From Biomphalaria glabrata (Eukaryota; Mollusca; Gastropoda; Planorbidae), in the NCBI RefSeq assembly GCF_947242115.1, contig NC_074725.1, forward strand, positions 27,627,723 to 27,691,722: a stretch of 64,000 nt of DNA, given 5' to 3'. The translations under genes were made by a program, and so were the position numbers. The notes under the pieces were generated by a model. It did not search any database. It was given only the letters and a program-made list of their open reading frames with translations, and was not told where the DNA came from. Shown piece after piece: positions 20,590 through 51,939 of the stretch (position 1 is the stretch's first letter; each line of letters opens with the position of its first letter).

Positions 20590-20753
20590 CAATAAAATAG
20601 TAAATTTCAATGAAAAAAAAACAACTTTGTATGTGTCAAGTCTTACATGTTAGAATTGACCCAAAAACTCCACATTTCAATGGTCTTAAGCGACCCCTGA
20701 CAAAGCATCAATCGACCCTCTAGAGGGGTCGCGACCCACAGGTAAAGAACCCT
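20590..20753 (-). mobile_element. Right end of an hAT MITE, left end not found
   Basis: GGGGTCGCGACCCACAGGT and AAGAACCCTGG match the right end of the element at 55821-56017. A matching left end was not found, so the limit at 20590 is a guess. Confidence 0.5.
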
Positions 20754-21279
20754 GGTATAAATACAAGGGAAGAAAAAAGTCAATAGGTTTCAAACCTCAT
20801 GTTAAGTCTACTTTTTGTGAAAGGCATAAAGTTTTATTGTATATTAATAGTGTGTTCAATATTTAAATTTTAATTTCTACCTAAAGGAGTAATCTTTTAT
20901 ATTGCATAAAGAGGAATTTCTCCACCTAAACCACAATTCCGGTATATAAATTGGATGTAGGGTCATCAGATTTAACTGAAAATGCAAACACATATTCACC
21001 ATCCAGTCTGCAAAAGAGCTTACAGCTCAGCTGCATAAGAAAGCTGGCTAGAAGAAGAAGACTATGTAAGCATGGCTACAATGATGTACTATTTTGTTGC
21101 TGTTGTTGGTAATAAGGCATATTTACTGAAAATTTTTGCCTGGATACCACCCAGCACAAGTTTCAAGTTTAAAGTAATAAAGGTGAGTTACCTTTTTTTT
21201 TATTAAATGAAAGTGAACACTATAAATATAATACTATTTCTATATCCAAGAAGAATATATTATTTTTTTTAGCTGTATT

Positions 21280-21605
21280 ATGTATTGGGTTCCGAGTAAC
21301 TGGCGCCTTAACCAGCAAGCCTTCCAGCTATACCCAATCATTGGAATGGCTTCGGGAGTCAACCCTGAGGAAAAATCAGGAGCTGGCGACCCTAAGGCAG
21401 TTTGTAGCACCCAGTGTTACACCTTGGCAGGACCTGTGAAGCCGCTGACCCCAAACTGTATCGGCACTGCCGTTCCTTAGGATACATCAGCTGCAAGATG
21501 TGTGGGCGACATCGTTGCGACCACAGCTAATGCCCAGGCATTCATCTCATTTCCATGAGATGATCCTTAGTCGCTTCGCGACTGAAGGAGGCCATAGAGA
21601 TTATA
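21280..21605 (+). mobile_element. RTE-type LINE 3' tail
   Basis: A Cys/His-containing frame (YISCKMCGRHRCDH) followed by CATTTCCATGAGATGATCCT and TCGCGACTGAAGGAGG looks like the zinc-knuckle end and 3' UTR of an RTE-type LINE, as at 36120-36545. 20754-21279 and 21606-22546 show nothing else supportable. Confidence 0.45.
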
Positions 21606-22554
21606 TATTGAAGAATTGGGTGTATAAATAATTTGATAGTTTTCTTACATGTATGTCATAAAAGAAATTTATCATTACAGTATTATCATTTCCATAGTTT
21701 TTAGACTTGACATGACATTTTTTGTAGCATTCATGGTATCTAAAAGATAATTTTTAAATATTTAAAGTAATTCTCTTGGCTAAAAAAAAACCCACAAGCT
21801 AGATAATAAGTTAAAAAATTATTCTTAGCTTTTGGAATAGAATTTTTTTTTAAAAAGAGAAAGTTCATATTTGTCTTCATTAAAAGACACAAAACAACAA
21901 TGCGGAGATGAAATTGGCAATAATTTATTTCAGTGTCTAAAAAGAAAGCATAAAAAAAATATTGCACATTTATGTCACAAACACGACAAAACAAATGAGA
22001 ACCAAAGTTTCATTTACCCTTTTCAAAAAAAAAAAAAAAGACATAAAAGCAGGCATTCTACCTGGCAATTCAGTTATTCAAATGCTGAAATTGGTTTATT
22101 GAAAAGTTACTACAGACTATGCAGTAGGATATGTTGTTACTTTAGAGACTACAGCAAAAAGTAGTTAAATTAAAAACTTAGTTTGGACATAAAAAAAAAC
22201 CTTGAATGTCCCTTCATGCTAAATGAATGAGAGTTGATCTTCCTACAATTACTTAGCCTACATGTTAGTGTGGGCATGACAGTGTAAGTAACCTTATCAA
22301 ACCTTCATATCTATAAGGCAAGTGTTTCTGAAATCAACTTTTAATGAGGGTGATAGGAGACCAGTACAATGTCCAAACATTTTTACGTCCCCCCAAGAAA
22401 AATGTAGGTGCCTATAAAAAAAACAAGAATAGAGTTGAGTGGACAGAAAAGGCAGGAAGTGGATGGATAACAAACCTATTTGTAGCAACCATGTTCATGT
22501 AACAGAATAATAATATAAATAATAATAATATATTGTAAAACAAACATAAACAGT

Positions 22555-22961
22555 CAGGGCCAGCCTTAGGCCACTGCAGTCTATGCGGTTGCAGTGGGCC
22601 CCGCGCTTATTCTAAGTGTACATTATTAAATTAAACCATTATAACGGATACAAATTAACAGGGTTTTCGCGACATCCTGATTTTCCAGGGCCTCCAGGAA
22701 ATCTCATGAAAAGGCAAAATATACGATAAAGTGGTGAACTTTTTATTTATTCAAATAGACGAAATTGACATTTTGGGGTGCCAATAAATAAAAAAGTGGC
22801 ATTGCGAGCTTTCATTTGATAAAAATTTATTGCAAAGACGAAAGTAGGCCTATTTTCTCATTCAAAAAAAAATAATTTTGACATTATGCTTATCCCTACC
22901 CAGACTAGGCCCCGCGCGATCCGTTTCGCATAGGGCCCCACAAATGCTAGGGTCGGCCCTG
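22555..22961. mobile_element. hAT MITE with intact 8-bp target-site duplication
   Basis: Inverted ends CAGGGCCAGCCTTAGGCC and GGTCGGCCCTG are flanked by TAAACAGT on both sides (22547-22554 and 22962-22969). Length is 407 bp and it does not code. The right-hand part is shared with the hAT remnant ending at 59390. Confidence 0.92.
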
Positions 22962-22969
22962 TAAACAGT

Positions 22970-24540
22970 GAGAATAGATAGAAGTATTACCGATACACAA
23001 TAAATCTTTATATTTAAACCAGGGCGACAATAAATTGGAATGAAATGTTAATATAACAAATGACATACATAACAACATATGAGAATATTATCACAAACAT
23101 AAGTTTTAATAAGGACTCATACTAATTCATCTTATATGATACATGCACCCATCAACAATTCAAAGACTTAATAAAAATCAAATTAAACCAAGAACTATAA
23201 ACGGAACAAAACACAGAAAGCAAAAAAAAAACAGCAAAGCATCAGTAAATTCAATATGATAAGACTCCATTACATAATGTTTCACAAACATAAGAAAATA
23301 AATACTGCCTGGTATTTGATGTACAGCTTAATATGTTTTGACTTCATGGTGATATGCAAACAAGTTATACTCTAACTACTTTTGTTATGTCCATCCAACG
23401 ACTTACCACCAAGAAATGGTACTACACCAAACGGTTAAAAAGGTTTCAGCACCAACAGATGTTAACCACAAGATTTGAATAGAACACCTTTCTTCACCAC
23501 CTATGTGAACTAAAGGGTCCTCTAGCAACACAGATGTATTGATGATCAGTATTGACAATGATTACAAGAAAAGGGTTGAGCTAGTCACACAAGCTTCTAC
23601 TATATCATGGCTCTACTAAAAGTGGAGCTCTTATATGTAGACTTTTAAGGTAGACTGATGTACGCAAACACGACATGAAGCTCTTCAAAAATCGACACTA
23701 ACAGTTGGGAAAAAGAGGCACTGGAAAGATCCGCATGGAAAGTAAGTCCTGGATTGCAGATGGCATACACAATAGAAGTAGAAAGAAGGGTGAAAGTGCA
23801 ACAGAGCCTGGTTTGATTCAAAATGCCTTTCAATGAGTTAAACAATCTGTGTTGCAAGTAACAGAAATACTGTTTACTTTTTATGAAAATACGTATTGAA
23901 ATCAAAATATACCATTAGGAAGTTAAAAAAAATAACAACAAAGTAAAAAAAAAATGAATGATGAAGTCGTCGTAACAAAAGTTAAGTTAAAATTTAAAAA
24001 AAACAACATAAAATAAAATTCAACATTGGCACTCTCATAACACACAACATTCAGCATTAAAAAATATGATTCAGTCATCATCAGGTATCTGAGGCTAATG
24101 GTCTTGATACACAATAAAACAGAAGATACTAAAGTCAACAATAATTCTAGGGGCGAGACATCTAGTGTATTTCTGATATTGAAGATAGTGATGTCTCTTT
24201 GCTATTATTTTAATCTCACTCAAGTCAACAGTTACATTAACAAACAATTCATAATACTTTCAATAGAATAACATACAGCCGTTATGTTTGAATAACATAC
24301 AGCCGTTATGTTTGTGTAAAACAAAAAAAAAGAAAGCTGTTGATAGCATTATCCATTCTTCAGCGTTTAAAACCACAAATCTATATTAACGTGATTTATA
24401 CATGACATCTGAGCTTTAGGTACAACATTGCCTGGAGCTATCTTTAATCTTGATTTCTGACTGATCTATTTGTTTTCTTATCTGTAAATAAAATGTCTAG
24501 GTAGCTATTTGTGCCTGCTGCGTACTCATTATAATGAGAG
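22970..24540. other. Noncoding stretch, no feature recognised
   Basis: AT-rich intergenic DNA with poly-A runs. Open frames at 23645-23905 and 23923-24141 have no recognisable motif and unremarkable composition. Confidence 0.5.
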
Positions 24541-24544
24541 ATGA

Positions 24545-25045
24545 CTTAACATCATTGTTAAGCCGATACTACTTTATGGAGCAGAGACCCGGAGAGCCAC
24601 CATCACCGGCCTGAAAAAATCCAGGTATTCATCAATACCTGCATGAGGCAAATTCTTCTGATCTGCTGGCCATGCAAGATCTCGAATGAGGAACTGTGGC
24701 AAAGAAGAAAGCAGCAGCCCATTGAAGTAGATATCCTTTAGAGACGCTAGAGATGGATAGGTTCTAAGCCAGCATCCAACATAACAAGCAAGCCCTAACC
24801 TGGAACTCCCAAAGAAAAAAGAAAGAATGGACAGCCCAGGAATACATGACACCGCAATTTGGAAGCAGATGCCAAGCAGATGGGCAGGACGTGGGGATAG
24901 TTGGAGAGACTAGCCCAGAACCGAAATGCCTGGAGGAAGCTGGTTGGTGGCCTAAGCCCCAGAAGGGACCAAAGGCAGAGATGACAAGCCAAGCTAAAAG
25001 AATCTTGCAATGTCAAGTACCAGGAGTAAAGACAAAAAAAAAAAA
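24545..25045 (+). mobile_element. LINE reverse transcriptase C-terminal fragment
   Basis: Plus-strand pieces KPILLYGAETRRATITGLKK, IQVFINTCMRQILLICWP, CKISNEELWQRRKQQPIEVD, GTPKEKRKNGQPRNT and NLEADAKQMGRTWG match the end of a common LINE type (LLYGxETWR ... GRPRNTWRRDLEAD). Frame breaks are present, so it is dead. Confidence 0.85.
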
Positions 25046-25272
25046 GGTCATCTTCTTGCCTAGCTTATTGTATATGCACTTGTATATACAATGAAATAAG
25101 TGTGTAGCACTAAGCAATCATTTGTATAATTATAAACAGGCTATAATAAGACCATATTGAGCAAATAAATAGATCTAAATGTTTGTTAAAACTATTGTAC
25201 ACAAACTTACAAAGAAAATGACAAAGGAACAAACTAAATATTTAACTAGCATTCCTCATGATTCACTGGAAT

Positions 25273-25345
25273 GTTTGTTCAGACTATTTCTAAGCTGTTT
25301 GTTCAGACTATTTCTAAGCTGTTTGATCAGACTATTTCTAAGCTG
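25273..25345 (+). repeat. 24-bp tandem repeat x 3
   Basis: GTTTGTTCAGACTATTTCTA repeats three times at 24-base spacing. The rest of 25046-25977 has no recognisable feature apart from a C-rich run near 25951. Confidence 0.9.
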
Positions 25346-25986
25346 TTTTCTTAAGTCTTCTTCAATGAAATCTTTTTTTTTTCAAACACAAGATTTCAAT
25401 TCAAATACTTCAATGACTATTCGTTGTTTTATAATTATGTTGAAATATGATGGGAAGAATTTTAAGGATAGAAATACAGATACTTTAAGTATATGCATAT
25501 TTGTGCAACCTTCCGCAGAACTTTAAAATATCTGCCAGTCATATGTGACAAAGAATCAAAGAATGAAATAAAAGGTTGGAAGTACAATATTTGTTTAAAA
25601 AGATTCATAAATAATAAAAAACAATTAAAACAACAATAACAAAAATATTTGTTAAAAAGTTTGAGAGTCACTGACTGGTAACTTTGGAAACTTAAAGCAA
25701 GATTACTTGGCACAGCAAAGATGACATATGGGCCTCATCCTACACAAGCAGACCATATCATACTTAGCTATCACAGGTATTTACTTCTATTGGATAGACT
25801 CATCTGAAACAAAGAGATTTAAATTCAAATGTGATGTGGATATTTTGTGGATATTCAAATATGATGTAGTTATTAAAGGTCTTCATATGTGATGTAGTTA
25901 CTTTAAAATGTGATGCTGTTTTTTTTTGGGTCTCATGTTTCAATGTAAGTTTCCCCCCCCCCCCCTCCCTTAGGTACCTAAGAAAG

Positions 25987-26228
25987 GGTTTCCTTACATC
26001 TCATCATACGAGACATTTCATCATTGCAACATTTCATCACCCTAATATTTCATTATTGCATAAAGTGCATTTTGCAAACATAAGTACATGTAGGTGTCAT
26101 TTAGTAATTAACATACTGAGCAAGCTAACCCTAACTCTATCATTAACCCTAACCCTAAATGATGAATAGCTATAATGATGAAATGTTGCAATGATGAAAT
26201 GTCTCGTATGATGAGGTGTCTGGTCACC
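25987..26228. mobile_element. Mutator-like MITE with 9-bp target-site duplication
   Basis: Long inverted ends share CATCATACGAGACATTTCAT followed by CATTGCAACATTTCATCA; the outermost bases are GGT...ACC. CTAAGAAAG lies directly outside both ends (25978-25986 and 26229-26237). A 9-bp duplication with GG-starting ends fits Mutator-like elements. The 242-bp body does not code and contains a short ACCCTAACCCTAAC run between the arms. Confidence 0.85.
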
Positions 26229-26264
26229 CTAAGAAAGATAGACATGTCAAATTGAATTCATCAA

Positions 26265-26330
26265 TTTGTAAGATGGTCTTATGGCCAGCACAACGACATA
26301 CTGCTTTTACTTTCTTCAGCAGTTCTTAAG
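26265..26330 (-). mobile_element. Family 1 SINE fragment
   Basis: ATGGCCAGCACAACGACATA and CTGCTTTTACTTTCTTC match the reversed SINE body. The rest of the element is missing. Confidence 0.5.
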
Positions 26331-26796
26331 TATTCACTATAACATAAGAAAGATGGTAGACTTTAGTCACAAGGCACTGGTGGATAGTTAATTATCAATC
26401 TAGTTGATCTTAAGTTTTAACTTGGAGTGATACCTGTACTGTATTATTTTTAACTAGCCCTATGCCAATATTTTACAAATTCTAATGTGAATCAAATAGT
26501 GACTGGTACTCTAACTCTATTCCAATCACATTTAGTATTCAAACACTTTTGAACAATGGCATCAAGTCGTCTTTCCACTTTGTTTCCAGGTGCTGTTATC
26601 CATCAAGCTTGGTGAAACAGCACCCACCCTCAACCCCCCCCCCCCATCTCCCCCTGACTAGTAGAAATTTTGGTATTCAATATTTAAAAAACATTAACCT
26701 CAAACTGCTTTTAAACAGCATTTAAATATTTTTTTAAACTTTTTAAAAATTAAAATTGTTTAAAATATAAAAAAGAACGAAATGACAGAGAAGCTT

Positions 26797-26806
26797 ACTC
26801 ACCTGA
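26797..26806 (-). other. Possible splice donor just after the ATG16L1 stop codon
   Basis: Four bases after the TGA, the minus strand reads CAG then GTGAGTAAG, a near-perfect donor consensus. If used, ATG16L1 has an intron in its 3' UTR or, with an upstream alternative splice, another C-terminus. No matching acceptor could be fixed by eye and no convincing AATAAA signal was found directly downstream. Confidence 0.35.
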
Positions 26807-46101
<19,295 letters not shown>

Positions 46102-46231
46102 GTTTGTTTTCCTTTATCTGTAAACAACATTGCCAGATATTTCTACACCAAACCACAACACAAGCCAGAATAACATTCTGTATTACTGAAAATCGCAATT
46201 GGTGTTGTGTGAGATATGGATTAGAAAGGTA

Positions 46232-46655
46232 ACAATGATGTGGCTTTCATATGAAACTCGTTCTCCTTTTTTATGATGTTTAAATAAATCTCCTCCATGT
46301 TTACTCTTTGGAATCTACAGTCAACAGTATACAGATTAAGGAACAGTTAGCCACAAAAAAAAAAAAAAACGTCCACAATTTCGATCTTTTAAATTATGTA
46401 TCTACATCTAGATCTATTCGTTTCTTCATAAACCATATAATATATATTGTAGGACCACCTTCTACGTTTACAGAGTTGTGGCGTCATTCCCCAAATTACT
46501 ACGAATGGCTGCACCTAAAAAGAACCAAATTTGTTTTTAAAATATATTTATATCGTTTTGTCTCTAAGTGTGACGTAATAGACTTATTCGCTATAAGAAA
46601 AAAAAAAACACACACACACAAACGAGTTGTAGGTGAAGGACCTGTCCCTGTCAAA
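46232..46655. other. Upstream flank of ATG16L1
   Basis: Probable promoter side of ATG16L1, starting just above its ATG at 46101. No TATA box or clear core motif was seen. Open frames here run into the neighbouring hAT element and are not genes. Confidence 0.4.
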
Positions 46656-47929
46656 CATGGGCGTAGCCAGGATTTTTTTTCGGGGGGGGGGGAGGTTCTC
46701 ATGTATGAGTGTGTGTGTGTGTACAATAATAGATCTTTATTACATTCTGACCCTGCATTCTTTCAGAAGACGTTTATTGTATCCTAGAATAGGTTCTCCT
46801 GGAGTTAGTGGGGAAATTGTAGACACCCCGCCCTTGCCAGCAAAGGGGTCTGGGGGAGCTTACAGCCGCCAAGTACTATTTCCGGTATTTAAAGCCAAAA
46901 AAAAAAAAAAAAAAAAAACATATTCTGAAGTATCTACAGTGCATTATCCTGCTATTAAAATTTTTAGTTCAAAAACCTAATCTGCTATTCTTACTTACTT
47001 AGATCCTCCAGCGCTGTTCCTCGCATTGGGCAGCAAGTTGTCTCCACAAAAATCTGTCACTGGCAAAGTCTTAAGCCTCTTCCCACCTGGTGCCCACTGC
47101 TCTGAGGACCTCCATGAAAGTGTGGCGGTAAGTTGAGCTAGGGTGTCACTGTTTGCGCTTTCCTAGTAATGGTCTCCATGTCATCGCAACTCTTAGTATG
47201 CGTAATTCATCTTGTCGGAGAACATGTCCCGCAAACCTCATGCGACGCTCTGTCACAACTTTACTAAGAGGTTGACTCCCAGTTCGGCATAGGATTTCCT
47301 TTATTGAGATCCGATCTATAACTGACTCCTAAAATCCGTCTTAGCCATCTTTGTTGAGCCACATTTAGTCTTTTTTTTTTTTTTCAATTTCGGTAGATGA
47401 CTATTCACTGCACTTTATTAATGTAGTCTAGCGGCTGGTAGAAATGTGTAACCTGTCTTGGCTACGCTCTTGGAATTAGGTGACTAGTTTGCTTTAGATT
47501 TTATATCAAAATCATCTGTTGGGGGGGGGGGGGTTTAAACTAAAAATCTCAGGAGTTTTTTTTTTTTTTTTTAAATTCAAAACCCCTTAGCTACGCTCAT
47601 AGAGAGTGCGTTTCATCGTATAAAAAAATTTCGAAGGGGGTTTTAAAACAAAAATCTTCCTTAGATTTGCTCTTGGAAATGGGGTATTGTCGTTAATATT
47701 TTTGTTTTGTTTTAAAGAACCGCAAAATCCCCTAGTAGGGGGTTTTAAACTCAAAACCCCATTGGCTGTGCTGGGGCAAGTGATGGTTTAATATTACAAT
47801 CTCACCTAAAATAAACAAAATCAAAGCAAAAAATCAGTCACTAAATTCCGACCCACCCCCCTCTGAGGGAGGGATTTCATTTGAGGGGGGGGGGTTGAAC
47901 CCTTAACCCGCCCCCCGGCTATGCCCATG
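46656..47929. mobile_element. hAT-like element with 8-bp target-site duplication and a LINE fragment inside
   Basis: Ends CATGGGCGTAGCC and GGCTATGCCCATG are inverted repeats, flanked by CTGTCAAA on both sides (46648-46655 and 47930-47937). G-rich and C-rich runs lie just inside each end. No transposase was recognised; the middle holds the LINE fragment at 46985-47365. Confidence 0.9.
46985..47365 (-). mobile_element. LINE reverse transcriptase C-terminal fragment nested in the hAT element
   Basis: The minus strand reads VTERRMRFAGHVLRQDELRI, LRVAMTWRPLLGKRKQ, YRHTFMEVLRAVGTRWEEAK and VTDFCGDNLLPNARNSAGG, typical of the end of an R2/RTE-like LINE protein (RxRFAGHVxR). It is broken. Confidence 0.75.
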
Positions 47930-48389
47930 CTGTCAAATATTTGTAAGCAGACATAACATAAAAAAAACATTTAATAAATGCCATGAAAGACAAAGCTAAA
48001 AGGCTTTTCTTGTTATATATGCTGGAGCAAAGTCATATAAGAACCTTTTTTTAAAAGTATCATTACAGCATGCAAAAGGCTGCCTCAATCACTAAGGAAA
48101 ACCAATGATTTAGGTGTTTGACATTCTAATTAATTCTCATAGATGAACGTTGGATATAATAATTATCTAAAAAAAATAAAAGAATGTAGGCCCCATAGGC
48201 CTATATAGTTTATAATGCACACAAAAAATTGATGAAATCTAATATTGTCTACGATAAGAGTGAGTGCAGAGGCCTAGAGGTTGACTTGGCAATCCCAGCT
48301 GCAACATGCAAATTTTGCCACACCTAATGCACACAAAGCCGTTGTCCGAATTTATTTTTTTTTTTAATCGTCTCTGCCTTTCTTCGGCA

Positions 48390-48705
48390 ATCTTATCTTA
48401 TCTTATATAATACAGACATTACTTCAAAAAAAGAAGATGATTACATCCTACGCGTCATGAATTCAATCATGCATATTAACCAATGACCTAAATTCTGCCA
48501 AGTCACTGGTTTTCCTGGCTAGCTCAGGCAACCCATTCCATGCTCTAATAGCACTAGGGAAGAAGGAGCATTTGTACAAATTTGTCCTAGCATATGAAAT
48601 GCACCTACCTGATGCGTCTGATTATTTTATTAAATTTAATTTTTGTATTTTGAAGATTATGGCTCAGTGTTTTAAGTATAATTGCTACTCTACTTTTGAG
48701 ATGAT
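48390..48705 (-). mobile_element. 5'-truncated CR1/L2-type LINE tail
   Basis: Starts at the shared 3' end (ATCTTATCTTATATAATACA) and follows the 16935-17670 copy up to about 48705, with a deletion around 48595. It lies about 180 bases before the large 33-bp minisatellite. Confidence 0.85.
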
Positions 48706-48885
48706 AAGTGCTAAGTGGTGATAAGTAGTGCTTTTGTATAATCTTTACCGACCTGGATCAAAACATAAAAGTTTAATGTCAAGTTAAACTCCCATGCAGG
48801 TAAGATGTTTTCAATATGCTGAACTCTTTGACATTTTCTTAAGAGAAGAAATAGCGCTTTCACATAGATAATCTTCGTTCTTGTT

Positions 48886-51717
48886 TTGTTTTTAAAGTAT
48901 TTTTATATATTGCTTGTTTTGTTATTGTTTTTAAAGTATTTTTATATATTGCTTGTTTTGTTTTTGTTTTTGAAGTATTTTTATATATTGCTTGTTTTGT
49001 TTTTGTTTTTAAAGTCTTTTTATATATTGCTTGTTTTGTTTTTAAAGTATTTTTATATATTGCTTGTTTTGTTTTTGTTTTTAAAGTATTTTTATATATT
49101 GCTTGTTTTGTTTTTTAAAGTATTTTTATATATTGCTTGTTTTGTTTTTAAAGTATTTTTATATATTGCTTGTTTTGTTTTTAAAGTATTTTATATATTG
49201 CTTGTTTTGTTTTTAAAGTATTTTTATATATTGCTTGTTTTGTTTTTAAAGTATTTTTATATATTGCTTGTTTTGTTTTTAAAGTATTTTTATATATTGC
49301 TTGTTTTGTTTTTAAAGTATTTTTATATATTGCTTGTTTTGTTTTTAAAGTATTTTTATATATTGCTTGTTTTGTTTTTAAAGTATTTTTATATATTGCT
49401 TGTTTTGTTTTTAAAGTATTTTTATATATTGCTTGTTTTGTTTTAAAGTATTTTTATATATTGCTTGTTTTGTTTTTAAAGTATTTTATATATTGCTTGT
49501 TTTGTTTTTAAAGTATTTTTATATATTGCTTGTTTTGTTTTTAAAGTATTTTATATATTGCTTGTTTTGTTTTTAAAGTATTTTTATATATTGCTTGTTT
49601 TGTTTTTAAAGTATTTTTATATATTGCTTGTTTTGTTTTTAAAGTATTTTTATATATTGCTTGTTTTGTTTTTAAAGTATTTTTATATATTGCTTGTTTT
49701 GTTTTTAAAGTATTTTTATATATTGCTTGTTTTGTTTTTAAAGTATTTTTATATATTGCTTGTTTTGTTATTGTTTTTAAAGTATTTTTATATATTGCTT
49801 GTTTTGTTTTTGTTTTTTGAAGTATTTTTATATATTGCTTGTTTTGTTTTTGTTTTTAAAGTCTTTTTATATATTGCTTGTTTTGTTTTTAAAGTATTTT
49901 TATATATTGCTTGTTTTGTTTTTGTTTTTAAAGTATTTTTATATATTGCTTGTTTTGTTTTTTAAAGTATTTTTATATATTGCTTGTTTTGTTTTTAAAG
50001 TATTTTTATATATTGCTTGTTTTGTTTTTAAAGTATTTTTATATATTGCTTGTTTTGTTTTTAAAGTATTTTTATATATTGCTTGTTTTGTTTTAAAGTA
50101 TTTTTATATATTGCTTGTTTTGTTTTTAAAGTATTTTATATATTGCTTGTTTTGTTTTTAAAGTATTTTTATATATTGCTTGTTTTGTTTTTAAAGTATT
50201 TTATATATTGCTTGTTTTGTTTTTAAAGTATTTTTATATATTGCTTGTTTTGTTTTTAAAGTATTTTTATATATTGCTTGTTTTGTTTTTAAAGTATTTT
50301 TATATATTGCTTGTTTTGTTTTTAAAGTATTTTTATATATTGCTTGTTTTGTTTTTAAAGTATTTTTATATATTGCTTGTTTTGTTTTTAAAGTATTTTT
50401 ATATATTGCTTGTTTTGTTTTTAAAGTATTTTTATATATTGCTTGTTTTGTTTTTAAAGTATTTTTATATATTGCTTGTTTTGTTTTAAAGTATTTTTAT
50501 ATATTGCTTGTTTTGTTTTTAAAGTATTTTTATATATTGCTTGTTTTGTTTTTAAAGTATTTTTTATATATTGCTTGTTTTGTTTTTAAAGTATTTTTAT
50601 ATATTGCTTGTTTTGTTTTTAAAGTATTTTTATATATTGCTTGTTTTGTTTTTAAAGTATTTTTATATATTGCTTGTTTTGTTTTTAAAGTATTTTTATA
50701 TATTGCTTGTTTTGTTTTTAAAGTATTTTTATATATTGCTTGTTTTGTTTTTAAAGTATTTTTATATATTGCTTGTTTTGTTTTTAAAGTATTTTTATAT
50801 ATTGCTTGTTTTGTTTTTAAAGTATTTTTATATATTGCTTGTTTTGTTTTTGTTTTTAAAGTATTTTTATGTATTGCTTGTTTGTTTTTAAAGTATTTTT
50901 ATATATTGCTTGTTTTGTTATTGTTTTTAAAAGTATTTTTATATATTGCTTGTTTTGTTTTTGTTTTTGAAGTATTTTTATATATTGCTTGTTTTGTTTT
51001 TGTTTTTAAAGTATTTTTATGTATTGCTTGTTTTGTTTTTAAAGTATTTTTATATATTGCTTGTTTTGTTTTTGTTTTTAAAGTATTTTTATATATTGAT
51101 TGTTTTGTTTTTTAAAGTATTTTTATATATTGCTTGTTTTGTTTTTAAAGTATTTTTATATATTGCTTGTTTTGTTTTTAAAGTATTTTTATATATTGCT
51201 TGTTTTGTTTTTAAAGTATTTTTATATATTGCTTGTTTTGTTTTTAAAGTATTTTTATATATTGCTTGTTTTGTTTTTAAAGTATTTTTATATATTGCTT
51301 GTTTTGTTTTTAAAGTATTTTTATATATTGCTTGTTTTGTTTTTAAAGTATTTTTATATATTGCTTGTTTTGTTTTTAAAGTATTTTTATATATTGCTTG
51401 TTTTGTTTTTAAAGTATTTTTATATATTGCTTGTTTTGTTTTTAAAGTATTTTTATATATTGCTTGTTTTGTTTTTAAAGTATTTTTATATATTGCTTGT
51501 TTTGTTTTTAAAGTATTTTTATATATTGCTTGTTTTGTTTTTAAAGTATTTTTATATATTGCTTGTTTTGTTTTTAAAGTATTTTTATATATTGCTTGTT
51601 TTGTTATTGTTTTTAAAGTATTTTTATATATTGCTTGTTTTGTTATTGTTTTTAAAGTATTTTTATATATTGCTTGTTTTGTTATTGTTTTTAAAGTATT
51701 TTTATATATTGCTTGTT
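48886..51717 (+). repeat. Large 33-bp minisatellite, about 85 copies, with higher-order blocks
   Basis: About 2.8 kb of units containing AAAGTATTTTTATATATTGC and TTGTTTTG. Most are 33 bp; variants of 31, 32, 34 and 39 bp occur. A fixed run of variant units (TTATTG, then TTTTTG with GAAG, then TTTTTG with AAGTC or AAGTA, then plain, then TTTTTG, then a six-T form) appears near 48917, 49766 and 50915. Since 33 is a multiple of three, every frame gives long artificial open frames (FLKYFYILLVL and antisense KQAIYKNTLKT). Confidence 0.98.
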
Positions 51718-51776
51718 CTGTTGATTTGTGGCCGTGCACACTTCCATACAGGCAACATTTTAGCTTAGATCTAAAC

Positions 51777-51930
51777 CAGGGGTTCTCAACTCAATTGCCT
51801 AAGACCATCGATAAATGGATTGTTTTTTGTCAATTCTTCTATTGCTGTGCAAATGTGGGTGGGTTTGGGTCGCGGAAAAGTGGGGGGTTGTAAAAAGGGG
51901 TCGCCGAGCTTAAAAGGTTGAGAACTGCTG
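51777..51930. mobile_element. hAT MITE with intact 8-bp target-site duplication
   Basis: Ends CAGGGGTTCTCAAC and GTTGAGAACTGCTG with ATCTAAAC on both sides (51769-51776 and 51931-51938). Its interior GGGTCGCGG and GGGGTCGCCGAGC mark the same family as 55821-56017. 154 bp, noncoding. Confidence 0.92.
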
Positions 51931-51939
51931 ATCTAAACC

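Noticed and set aside
26120-26160. Interstitial telomere repeat (ACCCTAACCCTAAC)
   Set aside because: Only a short run inside a MITE; too short and impure to be telomeric.
46308-46980. Frames of 115-159 aa upstream of ATG16L1
   Set aside because: They run through poly-A, CA and G runs and cross into the hAT element; no conserved motif.
48886-51893. Long open frames (93-315 aa on plus, 216 aa on minus) made of FLKYFYILLVL-type repeats
   Set aside because: They are read-through of a 33-bp AT-rich minisatellite with no stop in several frames; open on both strands and with no start context or flanking gene structure.
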